Positions 1 through 8,701 of a stretch of 64,000 bases of DNA are shown here, piece by piece (the stretch's first letter is position 1; each line of letters begins with the position of its first letter). A model generated the notes under the pieces. That model was given only the letters and a program-made list of their open reading frames with translations, made no database searches and was not told the origin of the DNA. This stretch comes from JARRKU01 sp050288425 (GTDB lineage: Bacteria; Desulfobacterota; Desulfobacteria; Desulfobacterales; Desulfosarcinaceae): NCBI GenBank assembly GCA_050288425.1, contig JBNKDU010000147.1, positions 8,542-72,541 of the forward strand. Reading direction: 5' to 3'. A program made the position numbers and the translations under genes.

Positions 1-2
1 AG

Positions 3-737
3 CAGACCCTGACCATGCGCACCCGCATGACCAAGGTCTCGGAAGCGGCCGACATGATCATCGAACATTTCGATTTCCAGGTATTGCGCGACGGACACCC
101 CGTTTACACCGGCACCACCTACTTCGGCTTCTTCACCTCCGAGGCCCTTTCCCGCCAGGTCGGTTTGCGGGAAAAAATCTATACACCCGATGAACAGGAC
201 CTGGAAAGCGCCGCACATGTGGCGTTCCCCGCGGATGCGCCCGTCACACCGGAAGATGCCAAGGCAACCGGAACTTACCATCCGACCGGTTTACAAATGC
301 CGGCCAGGGCCATCTGCATGCTCGACGGAATCGAAATATACAACCCCGGGGGCGGACCCGAAGATCTGGGATTCATCCGCGGCTTCAAGCGGGTGGATCC
401 CGGCGAGTGGTTTTTCAAGGCCCACTTCTACCAGGATCCGGTCTGTCCAGGATCGCTGGGCGTGGAATCTTTCCTGCAACTGCTCAAATATGCCGCCCTG
501 CAGCGCTGGCCCCGACGGGTCGCCGGCCACCGCTTCGAACTGGTGTCGGGCCATCGCCACCAGTGGTCCTACCGCGGGCAGGTGATCCCGTCCAATGGGA
601 AGGTTACCGTGGATGCGGTCATCACCGGCGTCCAGGAGGATCCTTCGCCGGCCCTCTTTGCCGACGGCAGCTTGCATGTGGATGGAATTTCAATATACAA
701 GATGGAGGGTTTCGGCCTGCGGCTGGTCCCTTTATAA
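3..737 (+). CDS. C-terminal FabA-like dehydratase domain of a Pfa (PUFA synthase) type protein, 5' partial
   Basis: This is the 3' end of a gene that begins before the window: the frame is open from base 3, ahead of the first Met codon at 15. The visible 244 or so residues form a hot-dog dehydratase of the kind that ends PfaC-type polyunsaturated fatty acid synthases. The segment around residues 130-160 (numbered from the Met at 15), FFKAHFYQDPVCPGSLGVES, matches the FabA active-site region. His137 falls at the FabA catalytic His, and Glu151 stands where FabA has Asp84. The role would be dehydration of the growing beta-hydroxyacyl chain on an iterative synthase. The stop is 21 bases before oleA on the same strand, so co-transcription is likely. 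Which synthase subunit this is, and whether the product is EPA/DHA-like, cannot be told from this fragment. Confidence 0.8.
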   Translation, partial: QTLTMRTRMTKVSEAADMIIEHFDFQVLRDGHPVYTGTTYFGFFTSEALSRQVGLREKIYTPDEQDLESAAHVAFPADAPVTPEDAKATGTYHPTGLQMPARAICMLDGIEIYNPGGGPEDLGFIRGFKRVDPGEWFFKAHFYQDPVCPGSLGVESFLQLLKYAALQRWPRRVAGHRFELVSGHRHQWSYRGQVIPSNGKVTVDAVITGVQEDPSPALFADGSLHVDGISIYKMEGFGLRLVPL

Positions 738-758
738 ACGGATAACCAAGAATCGCTC

Positions 759-1799
759 ATGCAATACTCCAACGTAAGACTCGCCTCCTTCGGCTATGAA
801 CTGGCCCCCAACGTGGTCGCCTCCGAAGACCTGGAAGACCGGCTGGCGCCCGTCTATGAAACCCTGCACCTGCAACCGGGCCAATTGGAGGCGCTTACCG
901 GAATCGCCGAACGGCGCTACTGGGATCCCGATTTTCAGCTCTCCCAGGGCGCGATCCGGGCGGGAAAGAAGTCCCTGGAATCGGCCCGCATCTCCCCGGA
1001 CGCCATCGGCATGCTGATTTACGGGGGGGTCTGCCGCGAAAACCTCGAACCCGCCACGGCCTGTGCCGTGGCCCACGGCATCGGCCTGGGACCGGACGTC
1101 CTGATCCAGGACAGCTCCAACGCCTGCCTCGGCGTTCTCAACGGCATGGTCCAGATCGCCAACGCCATCGAGCTGGGCCAGATAAAAGCCGGCCTGGTGG
1201 TCTCCTGCGAATCGGCCCGCCAGATCGTCGACATGACCATCGACCGCCTTCTGAACTCTCCGAACATGGAAGTGTTCAAGGAGACCATCGCCACCCTCAC
1301 CGGCGGATCAGGGGCCGTGGGGGTGGTCCTTTGCGACGCCTCCCTGGCGCCCAACGGTCACCGCCTGCTGGGAGGGGTGGCCCGCAACGCCACCCAGCAT
1401 CACAAACTCTGCACCTGGGGGCCGGATACCGGCATTCCCGCCACCCGGCCCCATGTCATGCGGACCGATTCCGTGGGCGTGTTGCAGCATGGGGTAATCC
1501 TGGGCATCGAGACCTTTCGCGTGTTCCGGCAAACCCTGGGCTGGTCCCAGGAACTTCCCGACAAGGTCATCTGCCACCAGGTGGGCTCCGCGCACCAACG
1601 CACCATCCTGGAGTCGATCCGGATCGACCCGGCCAGGGATTTCACCACCTACCGCTACCTGGGCAACATCGGCACGGTATCGCTGCCCATCACCGCCGCC
1701 ATCGCCCAGGAACGGGGCTTCCTGGAGACCGGCGACCGGGTCGGGTTCCTGGGGATCGGCAGCGGTCTCAACTGCCTGATGCTGGGGCTGGAATGGTAG
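759..1799 (+). CDS. oleA: OleA, thiolase-fold acyl-CoA condensing enzyme of head-to-head hydrocarbon synthesis
   Basis: This 346-residue protein has the FabH/thiolase fold. OleA performs a non-decarboxylative Claisen condensation of two acyl thioesters to a 2-alkyl-3-ketoacid. The nucleophile is Cys123 in SSNACLGVLNG, with His273 (ICHQVGSAH) and Asn303 (YLGNIGT) completing the triad. Glu97 in VCRENLEP sits 26 residues before the Cys, as the second catalytic glutamate does in Xanthomonas OleA (E117/C143), and the His-to-Asn distance of 30 also matches. That Glu separates OleA from ordinary FabH. It lies directly behind a PUFA-synthase gene and overlaps oleB by 7 bases (ATGGTAG), so translation is probably coupled. 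Confidence is high because the next three genes are the rest of the pathway in canonical order. Confidence 0.93.
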   Translation: MQYSNVRLASFGYELAPNVVASEDLEDRLAPVYETLHLQPGQLEALTGIAERRYWDPDFQLSQGAIRAGKKSLESARISPDAIGMLIYGGVCRENLEPATACAVAHGIGLGPDVLIQDSSNACLGVLNGMVQIANAIELGQIKAGLVVSCESARQIVDMTIDRLLNSPNMEVFKETIATLTGGSGAVGVVLCDASLAPNGHRLLGGVARNATQHHKLCTWGPDTGIPATRPHVMRTDSVGVLQHGVILGIETFRVFRQTLGWSQELPDKVICHQVGSAHQRTILESIRIDPARDFTTYRYLGNIGTVSLPITAAIAQERGFLETGDRVGFLGIGSGLNCLMLGLEW

Positions 1800-2701
1800 C
1801 GTTCATCGAAACCGCCCCCTTCCGGCACCTCTATCCATTCAGATCCCACTACCTGAAGATCGGCGGACTGGATTACCACTACCTCGACGAAGGCCGGGGG
1901 GAGCCACTGGTCATGGTGCACGGCAATCCCACCTGGTCCTTCTATTTCCGGGCCCTGGTGACGGAATTTCGCCAGGAACACCGCGTGATCGTGCCGGACC
2001 ACATCGGCTGCGGACTCTCCGCCAAACCGGATGAAACCGGCTATTCCTTCACCCTCCAGCGACGGGTGGCCGACCTGACCGCGTTGTTGAACCACCTTTC
2101 CCTGCCCCGGCCGGTCACATTGGTGTTGCATGACTGGGGCGGCATGATCGGCCTGGCATGGGCCATGGACAATCCGGATCGTGTGGCCCGCATCGTCCTC
2201 CTGAATACGGCCGGCTTTTTTCCGCCCCGGGGCCGGGCGATCCCCCTGCGGCTACGACTCATCCGCCAAGGCGGCCGCCTGGCGGAATCGATGGTGCTGG
2301 GATTGAACCTCTTCGCCCGGGCCGCCATCCACATGGCCCCCCGACGACGGCTGCCGGCCGACGTACGGGCCGGGCTGCTGGCGCCCTACAACAGCCGCCG
2401 CAATCGGCTGGCCACGCTGAAGTTCGTCCAGGACATCCCGTTGAGCGAAAAACATCCCAGCGGACGCATCGTGGCCCGGGTGGACAAACGGCTGGAGACC
2501 ATCTGCTCCCGGCCGACCCTGATTCTCTGGGGGGCCCGCGACTTCGTCTTCACCCGCGACTATTTCGATGAATGGCGCCGTCGCCTGCCGGCAGTCCCGG
2601 CTTACTGGTTCGGGGAGGCCGGCCACTATATCCTGGAAGATATACCGGACAAAATCATCTCCTATCTCCGGCAGTTCTTGCAAGAGCATCCTGGGGGGTG
2701 A
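1793..2701 (+). CDS. oleB: OleB, alpha/beta-hydrolase beta-lactone decarboxylase
   Basis: This 302-residue alpha/beta hydrolase is of the haloalkane-dehalogenase type. OleB converts the cis-beta-lactone made by OleC into a cis-olefin and CO2. The nucleophile elbow VLHDWGGMIG carries Asp114 and the acid/base His278 sits in FGEAGHYILED; HGNPTWS near residue 43 is the oxyanion/halide-pocket loop. The frame is open further upstream, but that part is out-of-frame oleA sequence. The ATG at 1793, overlapping the oleA stop, gives the normal family N-terminus. A haloalkane dehalogenase is the sequence-level alternative, but the position between oleA and oleC decides for OleB. In some bacteria oleB and oleC are fused; here they are separate, with a 96-base gap. 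Confidence 0.9.
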   Translation: MVAFIETAPFRHLYPFRSHYLKIGGLDYHYLDEGRGEPLVMVHGNPTWSFYFRALVTEFRQEHRVIVPDHIGCGLSAKPDETGYSFTLQRRVADLTALLNHLSLPRPVTLVLHDWGGMIGLAWAMDNPDRVARIVLLNTAGFFPPRGRAIPLRLRLIRQGGRLAESMVLGLNLFARAAIHMAPRRRLPADVRAGLLAPYNSRRNRLATLKFVQDIPLSEKHPSGRIVARVDKRLETICSRPTLILWGARDFVFTRDYFDEWRRRLPAVPAYWFGEAGHYILEDIPDKIISYLRQFLQEHPGG

Positions 2702-2797
2702 TATTGGCAGTCAGATCCACGCACCGACGGCATGCCCAAATATAATGCCGCCTGTGCCACTATTTTAAAGTTATACTTGAATATATACATCATATTC

Positions 2798-4483
2798 ATG
2801 CAAAATCATTTCAATAATTGCTGTACGTCCCAAACAACCCATTCGGTCAACGTGGCCCACTACCTCACGACCATGGCCCGTGTGCAGCCGTATCGCCGGG
2901 CGGTGGTCTATCCGGCCAAAAGGGACGCCAACGGGCGCGTGGCCTATTCCCACCTCACGTTTCGCCAGTTGGATCGCGAATCGGATTGTTTCGCCCACGG
3001 TCTGAGCCAGGCCGGCATCGACCGCGGTACGCGTACGATTTTGATGGTCCGGCCGAGCCTGGAGTTCTTCGCCCTGACATTCGCCATGTTCAAGGTCGGC
3101 GCGGTTCCGGTGATGGTGGACCCCGGGATGGGCGTGCGCCGCATGCTGGCATGCCTTCGGGAGAGCCAGGCCGAGGCCATCATCGGCGTCCCCCCCGCGC
3201 ATGCGCTGCGCACCCTCTGTCCAGGATATTTCAAGGAAGTGAAGGTGGCCGTCACCGTCGGCAGGCGGTGGTTCTGGGGAGGTCTGACGCTGACCGACAT
3301 CCGCGCCCTCCCCTGGGAACCGTTCCGCATCGCCGACACCCGGCCGGACGAGATTGCGGCCATCCTGTTCACCACCGGCAGCACCGGACCGGCCAAGGGA
3401 GCTATTTACACCCACGGCAATTTCGACGCCCAGGTGCGGTATATCAGAGCCCAGTTCGCCATCTCCCCGGATGAAATCGACCTGCCCACCTTTCCCCTCT
3501 TCGCCCTTTTCGATCCGGCCCTGGGCATGACGGCGGTGATTCCCGACATGGACCCCACCCGGCCGGCCCGGGTCGATCCGGAAAAAATCGTCGAGGCAGT
3601 GGTCAATCATGGGGTTACCAATATGTTCGCCTCGCCGGCGCTGCTCAACCGCGTGGGCCGTCACGGCAAAGCCAACGGCATCCGACTGCCTTCGCTCAAG
3701 CGGGTCATCTCGGCCGGCGCGCCGGCGGCTCCGGACAATATTGCCACCTTTGCCGTCATGCTGGAAGGAGAAGCGCAAATCCACACCGGATACGGCGCCA
3801 CCGAGGCCATGCCGGTCTCCTCCTTTGGATCGACGGATATTTTGAACGAGACGGCCGCCCTCAGCGAAAAAGGATACGGCATATGCGTGGGTCGCCCCGT
3901 TCAGAACATCGAGGTGCGCATCATCCGCATCGGCGACGATCCCATCGAACGATGGTCCGACGATCTGCTGGTGGACGAAGGCGAAATCGGTGAAATCGTC
4001 GTCAGCGGCGAAATAGTGACCCGGGGATACTATCGCCGACCCGATGACGACCTCCATTCAAAAATTCATGATCAAGGACGCATCTGGCACCGCATGGGCG
4101 ACCTGGGCTGGCTGGACAAGAAAGGCCGAATCTGGTTTTGCGGCCGCAAGAGCCACCGGGTGGTTACCGCCCAAGGGGACTTGTACACCATCCCCTGCGA
4201 GGCGATCTTCAACCGGCATCCAGCCGTATTTCGCAGCGCCCTGGTGGGGCTGGGTCAACCGCCGCACCAGCGTCCGGTAATGTGCATCGAACTGGAACCT
4301 GAAAACCGGGACAACGATCCCGAATTGATCACCAGGGAGATGATTGCCCTGGCCCAGGACAATCCCCTGACGGAATCCTTGGACACCTTCCTGTTTCATC
4401 CCGGGTTCCCGGTGGACATCCGCCACAATTCCAAGATCTTCCGGGAAAAACTGGCGGTCTGGGCCCAACGTCGTCTCAAGTAG
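2798..4483 (+). CDS. oleC: OleC, ATP-dependent beta-lactone synthetase (ANL superfamily)
   Basis: This is an adenylate-forming enzyme of about 561 residues. OleC adenylates the 2-alkyl-3-hydroxyacid and closes it to a beta-lactone. Visible core motifs are A3 (TTGSTGPAKGAIYTHGN), A5 (HTGYGATEAMP), A7 (WHRMGDLGWLD) and the C-terminal Lys motif HNSKIFREKL. The ATG at 2798 is preferred because the extra residues encoded from a possible ATG at 2732 come from an AT-rich stretch and look non-coding; neither start has a strong ribosome site. That AT-rich patch (about 2740-2797, including TATAAT at 2741-2746) could hold a promoter of its own. The gene lies between oleB and oleD. An ordinary acyl-CoA ligase is the alternative, but context argues against it. 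Confidence 0.9.
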   Translation: MQNHFNNCCTSQTTHSVNVAHYLTTMARVQPYRRAVVYPAKRDANGRVAYSHLTFRQLDRESDCFAHGLSQAGIDRGTRTILMVRPSLEFFALTFAMFKVGAVPVMVDPGMGVRRMLACLRESQAEAIIGVPPAHALRTLCPGYFKEVKVAVTVGRRWFWGGLTLTDIRALPWEPFRIADTRPDEIAAILFTTGSTGPAKGAIYTHGNFDAQVRYIRAQFAISPDEIDLPTFPLFALFDPALGMTAVIPDMDPTRPARVDPEKIVEAVVNHGVTNMFASPALLNRVGRHGKANGIRLPSLKRVISAGAPAAPDNIATFAVMLEGEAQIHTGYGATEAMPVSSFGSTDILNETAALSEKGYGICVGRPVQNIEVRIIRIGDDPIERWSDDLLVDEGEIGEIVVSGEIVTRGYYRRPDDDLHSKIHDQGRIWHRMGDLGWLDKKGRIWFCGRKSHRVVTAQGDLYTIPCEAIFNRHPAVFRSALVGLGQPPHQRPVMCIELEPENRDNDPELITREMIALAQDNPLTESLDTFLFHPGFPVDIRHNSKIFREKLAVWAQRRLK

Positions 4484-4541
4484 GTTCGATTCTATCCATG
4501 AAGATCACCTGTGACGATTGTATGCAACGGAGCCGATATCG

Positions 4542-5552
4542 ATGATTCCTTCCCGCACCATTCTCGTCACCGGCGGGGGCGGGTTCCTGGGCGGCGCCAT
4601 CGTGCGCATGCTGCGGGAGCAGGGTGAGAAAATCCGCAGTCTGGCGCGTCATCGCTACCCGGAATTGGAGCCGCTGGGGGTGGAGCAGATCCAGGGAGAT
4701 CTTGCCGATGCCGAAGCCGTCCGCAACGCCTGCCGGGGGGTGGAGGCCGTCTTCCACGTCGCCGCCAGACCGGGTGTCTGGGGCAGCTTCGAATCGTTCC
4801 ACCGGCCCAATGTCACCGGCACCGCCAACGTCATCCAGGCCTGCCGGGATTGCGGGGTCGAACGGTTGATCTACACCAGTTCACCCAGCGTGGTGTTTGA
4901 CGGACGGGACATGGAAGGCGTGGACGAATCGGTTCCCTACCCCCGGCGTTTCCATGCCCATTACCCCCACACCAAGGCCATCGCCGAACAGATGGTCATC
5001 CGGGCGGCCCGGGACGGCCTTCCCGCCGTATCTCTGCGGCCCCATCTCATCTGGGGGCCGGGCGACAACCATCTGGCGCCGCGCATCCTGGCCCGGGCCC
5101 ACCGGCTGCGGCAGGTGGGAGACGGGGCCAACAAGGTGGACACCATCTACATCGACAACGCGGCCCGGGCCCATGTGCAGGCCGAGGCGCGACTGGGGGA
5201 GAACCCGGACCTGGCGGGAAAGGTCTATTTCATCAGCCAGGACGAACCCATCGCGCTGTGGGAAATGGTGAATCGCATTCTCATGGCCGGCGGAAAGGCG
5301 CCCCTCCGGAAAAAAATTTCACCGGGTCTGGCCTGGTTCACCGGTGCATTGTGCGAAGCTATTTACAAGCTACTGCGATTGCGGGCAGAACCGCCCATGA
5401 CCCGCTTCGTGGCCCGGGAATTGGCCACGGCCCATTGGTTCGACATCACCGCCGCCAAGACCGACTTGGGCTACCGGCCTACCGTATCGACTGAAGAAGG
5501 ATTACGGCGGCTTGCGAATTGGCTGCGAACAGAACAGGAGTCAAGCCCATGA
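4542..5552 (+). CDS. oleD: OleD, NADPH-dependent 2-alkyl-3-ketoacid reductase
   Basis: This 336-residue extended short-chain dehydrogenase/reductase is close to 3-beta-hydroxysteroid dehydrogenases. OleD reduces the OleA product to the 2-alkyl-3-hydroxyacid used by OleC. The nucleotide-binding motif is LVTGGGGFLGG at residues 8-18. The catalytic set is the Ser pair in YTSSPSV (113-114), Tyr141 and Lys145 in HYPHTK. The ATG at 4542 has GGAG nine bases upstream; a TTG at 4518 is in frame but less convincing. It ends the ole block, and its stop overlaps the start of the next gene by 4 bases (ATGA), so transcription probably continues into the ACT-domain gene. Confidence 0.9.
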   Translation: MIPSRTILVTGGGGFLGGAIVRMLREQGEKIRSLARHRYPELEPLGVEQIQGDLADAEAVRNACRGVEAVFHVAARPGVWGSFESFHRPNVTGTANVIQACRDCGVERLIYTSSPSVVFDGRDMEGVDESVPYPRRFHAHYPHTKAIAEQMVIRAARDGLPAVSLRPHLIWGPGDNHLAPRILARAHRLRQVGDGANKVDTIYIDNAARAHVQAEARLGENPDLAGKVYFISQDEPIALWEMVNRILMAGGKAPLRKKISPGLAWFTGALCEAIYKLLRLRAEPPMTRFVARELATAHWFDITAAKTDLGYRPTVSTEEGLRRLANWLRTEQESSP

Positions 5553-6103
5553 AAAAAATGATCATATCCATCTTGGGCCAGGACCGGCCCGGCATTATCG
5601 CCGCCGTGACCAAGGTGCTGCTGGAAGAGGATTTCAACATCGAGGATGTGAGCCAGACCATCCTTCAGAATCATTTTTCCGGAATTTTCATTGCCGGCGG
5701 TCCCGACAATGCCTCCTGCGAGGGACTGCAGGCGGCCATGAACCGCTCGGCATCCGGCTTCGATCTCCATTTCCATGTCCAGGAACTGGTGGAAGTGGCG
5801 ACTCCATGGACCGAGTGCGACTGCGAGCCTTTCGTGATCACCACCCAGGGTCCCGACCGCAAGGGACTGGTGGCGCAGATTACCGCCGTATTGGGCGCCC
5901 ACAACGTCAATGTGTCCCGGCTGCAGGCGTTTTTCCGGGGCGGCAGCGAACCCGGCAAAAACCTCATGATTTACGAAGTGGACATCCCCGCGGACACCGA
6001 CCAGAAAAAACTGCGGCAGGCGCTCCGGGTCAAGGCCGAGAAACTGTCTCTCAAAGTCAGCATTCAGCACAAAAAGATATTTGAAGCCATCAATCGAATA
6101 TGA
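5549..6103 (+). CDS. Two-ACT-domain regulatory protein (GcvR-like)
   Basis: This 184-residue protein consists of two ACT-type domains. The first begins ISILGQDRPGIIAAVTKVL and the second TQGPDRKGLVAQITAVLG near residue 95; both have the Gly-x-Asp-Arg-x-Gly turn of small-molecule-binding ACT modules. Nothing catalytic is present, so the role is probably sensing or regulation. It overlaps oleD by 4 bases and precedes a UPF0210 gene. In many bacteria a small ACT protein and a UPF0210 protein are encoded side by side, so its functional partner is more likely the next gene than the ole pathway. The ligand is unknown. Confidence 0.8.
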   Translation: MKKMIISILGQDRPGIIAAVTKVLLEEDFNIEDVSQTILQNHFSGIFIAGGPDNASCEGLQAAMNRSASGFDLHFHVQELVEVATPWTECDCEPFVITTQGPDRKGLVAQITAVLGAHNVNVSRLQAFFRGGSEPGKNLMIYEVDIPADTDQKKLRQALRVKAEKLSLKVSIQHKKIFEAINRI

Positions 6104-6214
6104 CGTTTCCGTGGATCGGCGACGGGCCCTGCCGCTGCCGATGGATCTGGCAATCGACAAAATGTTTCCTTTACCTGGATTATAGACAACCGCATCGAGT
6201 GAGGACCGAGAACC

Positions 6215-7588
6215 ATGCTGACCCATAATGAAATCATGTCCGTATTGGAGATGTTGCGCAACGAGAATCTGGACCTGCGGACCGTCACCCTGGGGCTGAA
6301 CCTGCTCGATTGCGCCAGTGACGATCTCCACCGCTTCACCACCAAGATCTATGATCGCATCACTCACATGGCGTCCAGTCTGGTGGACATATGTGATGCC
6401 GTTGGCGAAAAATATGGGATTCCCGTGGTGAACAAGCGGATCTCGGTCAGTCCCATGGCGGTGGCCGCAGCACCCTTCGGTCCCGAAGAAATGGTCACCG
6501 TGGCCCGGACCCTGGATCGCGCCGCGCGGCAGGTAAATGTCGATTTTCTAGGGGGCTTTTCCGCCCTGGTGGAAAAAGGCATGGCCAACGGCGACCGTGC
6601 CTTGATCGCCGCCCTGCCGGAAGCCCTGGCCCAGACCGAGCGGGTTTGCGCCTCCGTCAATGTCGCCTCCACCCGGGCCGGCATCAACATGGACGCCGTG
6701 CTGCTGCTGGGACGCCAGATCAAGCAAGCCGCCGCCCTGACCGCCGACAAGGATGGATTGGCCTGTGCCAAGCTGTGCGTGTTCGCCAACATCCCCCAGG
6801 ATGTGCCCTTCATGGCCGGCGCCTATCTGGGTGTGGGCGAGGCCCAGTCGGTGATCAATGTCGGTGTCTCCGGACCGGGCGTGGTGAAAAAGGCCATCGA
6901 CCGTGCCCTCGAGGCAGACCCTGACATGGACCTGGGCCGGTTGTCCGAATTGATCAAGCACACCGCCTACAAGGTCACCCGGGCCGGCGAACTCATCGGC
7001 CGCGAAGTGGCCGATACCCTCCAGATTCCCTTCGGCGTGGTGGATCTCTCCCTGGCGCCCACGCCCAATGTGGGCGACAGCGTCGGCGAGATCTTCCAGA
7101 GCCTGGGATTGAAAAGCATCGGGGTTCCCGGTTCCACCACCGTGCTGGCACTGCTCAACGACGCGGTGAAAAAGGGCGGCGCCTTCGCCAGTTCCCATGT
7201 GGGCGGCCTCAGCGGAGCGTTTATCCCGGTGAGCGAGGACCTCAACATATCCCGGGCGGCCCAGGAGGGGCACCTCTGCATAGAGAAGCTGGAGGCCATG
7301 ACCGCGGTCTGTTCGGTGGGACTCGACATGGTGGCCATTCCCGGCGATACCAGCGCGGAAACCTTGTCGGCCATCATGGCCGACGAGATGGCCATCGGCG
7401 TGATCAACAAGAAGACCACCGCGACGCGCATCATTCCCGTGCCGGGGAAGAAGGCCGGAGACTTCGCCCGCTTCGGTGGCTTGCTGGGCGAATCGATAAT
7501 CATGGAGGTGAACAACGCCGGCGGCGAAAACCCCTTCATCCGGCGGGGAGGACTGATCCCCTCCCCCATCCACAGCCTGACCAATTGA
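6215..7588 (+). CDS. UPF0210 / DUF711 (PFL) family protein
   Basis: This 457-residue soluble protein belongs to the conserved UPF0210/DUF711 family, whose members are about 450 residues long and often follow an ACT-domain gene, as here. Recognisable stretches are VNKRISVSPMAV near residue 71, NVASTRAGINMDAV near 148, and the glycine-rich SHVGGLSGAFIPVSED near 328. A GAGGACC ribosome site lies just upstream of the ATG at 6215. The biochemical function of the family is not established as far as I know. It ends convergently with the ABC transporter operon; the 57 bases between them show no clear hairpin with a U-tract. Confidence 0.85.
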   Translation: MLTHNEIMSVLEMLRNENLDLRTVTLGLNLLDCASDDLHRFTTKIYDRITHMASSLVDICDAVGEKYGIPVVNKRISVSPMAVAAAPFGPEEMVTVARTLDRAARQVNVDFLGGFSALVEKGMANGDRALIAALPEALAQTERVCASVNVASTRAGINMDAVLLLGRQIKQAAALTADKDGLACAKLCVFANIPQDVPFMAGAYLGVGEAQSVINVGVSGPGVVKKAIDRALEADPDMDLGRLSELIKHTAYKVTRAGELIGREVADTLQIPFGVVDLSLAPTPNVGDSVGEIFQSLGLKSIGVPGSTTVLALLNDAVKKGGAFASSHVGGLSGAFIPVSEDLNISRAAQEGHLCIEKLEAMTAVCSVGLDMVAIPGDTSAETLSAIMADEMAIGVINKKTTATRIIPVPGKKAGDFARFGGLLGESIIMEVNNAGGENPFIRRGGLIPSPIHSLTN

Positions 7589-7645
7589 CCGCGACGGCAC
7601 GGACCAACCCACATCCAGCCTGCCGGGTCCGGAAGGATTTGCCGG

Positions 7646-8701
7646 CTATTTGTGCCAGGTGAACAAGGCGGCCCCCACCACCAGGAAAAGAACGGTCATG
7701 CCGCTCAGGATGATCAGTTGCGGATACACCTGGGCCAGGCCGGCCCCGTCGTTCATGATCTCGCGCACACCGGACAGCAGATGGGTCAGGGGGAAGAGGT
7801 CGGCCACGGCGCGTACCCACTTGGGCGCGCCTTCGATGGAGAACCAGACCTCCGACAAAAACATCATGGGCCAGGTGACAAAATTGAGTACCCCGTTGGT
7901 GAACTCCTCGCTGACCCCGCGGGAGGCCACCACCAGCCCCATGGCCGTCAGGCAGAGGCACCCCACCACAAACAGGACGGCCAGATCGAAATAGCGCCCC
8001 TCCACTTCGAAATCGAATACCATGTCGCAGCCCACCCAGAGGATGGTCAGGGTAAAGAGCAACAGAAACATACGTGAGATCATCTGCGCACTGAGGTACT
8101 CCAGGGCCGTGAGCGGGGTGGCGTTGAGGCGCTTGAGTACGCCGTTCTTGCGGTAGCGCACCACCACGAACCCCACGCCGTAGAGGGCGGAGAACATGAT
8201 GTTCATGCCCAGAATCCCTGGAAACAGCCAGTCGATGTATCGAATCTGGCGACCGGCGACGGCCTCCTGCCGGTGCAGGGAGCGCTGGTCGTCGGGAAGC
8301 AGGCTGCCCGCCAGCATGCGTTCGGCGATATAGCCTTTGGGCGAGGTTTCGCTGACCCAGTATTTGTAAGGCACCCGGGTCAAATCCAGCAGCAGGTCGA
8401 TTTTATGGTGTTTGAGCTTGTCCATCCCACGGTCTCGATCCCGGACCGCGATGAAGTCGACGAACCTGATCCGCTCCAACCCGGGGGGAATGCACGAGTC
8501 TTGATGACCTTGGGCCGTCAATGGACAAGGGAAGATGCCCACCTTGAAATTTTTTTGCTCCTCGCCGCCGAAAATGATGGCGAATCCACCGATCAGCAGG
8601 AAGGGAAAGAGAAAGTTCCAGCCGAATGCCGCCCGATCCCGGAAAAATTCCCGATTGCGCGCCACCACCATGGCCCACATGCGTTTGAAATTCATCATCA
8701 C
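7646..8701 (-). CDS. ABC-2 type transporter permease
   Basis: This 351-residue integral membrane protein has the ABC-2 layout. One N-terminal segment (WNFLFPFLLIGGFAIIFGG) is followed by a periplasmic domain of about 140 residues and a C-terminal block of five or so helices containing LFPLTHLLSGVREIMNDG, a typical ABC-2 end motif. It pairs with the ATPase gene, whose stop overlaps its start by 4 bases, so the two form one export system. The substrate cannot be told from sequence; drug, lipid and polysaccharide export all occur in the family. Three Met codons begin the frame (MMMNF), so the exact start is uncertain by a few codons. Confidence 0.88.
   Translation of the reverse strand: MMMNFKRMWAMVVARNREFFRDRAAFGWNFLFPFLLIGGFAIIFGGEEQKNFKVGIFPCPLTAQGHQDSCIPPGLERIRFVDFIAVRDRDRGMDKLKHHKIDLLLDLTRVPYKYWVSETSPKGYIAERMLAGSLLPDDQRSLHRQEAVAGRQIRYIDWLFPGILGMNIMFSALYGVGFVVVRYRKNGVLKRLNATPLTALEYLSAQMISRMFLLLFTLTILWVGCDMVFDFEVEGRYFDLAVLFVVGCLCLTAMGLVVASRGVSEEFTNGVLNFVTWPMMFLSEVWFSIEGAPKWVRAVADLFPLTHLLSGVREIMNDGAGLAQVYPQLIILSGMTVLFLVVGAALFTWHK

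Noticed and set aside
1793..2701. Haloalkane dehalogenase annotation for the alpha/beta hydrolase
   Set aside because: Its place between oleA and oleC and the OleB-like spacing of Asp114 and His278 favour OleB.
2771..4057. Long open frame antisense to oleC
   Set aside because: Product of GC-rich codon bias on the opposite strand; oleC is certain and the antisense product has no motif.
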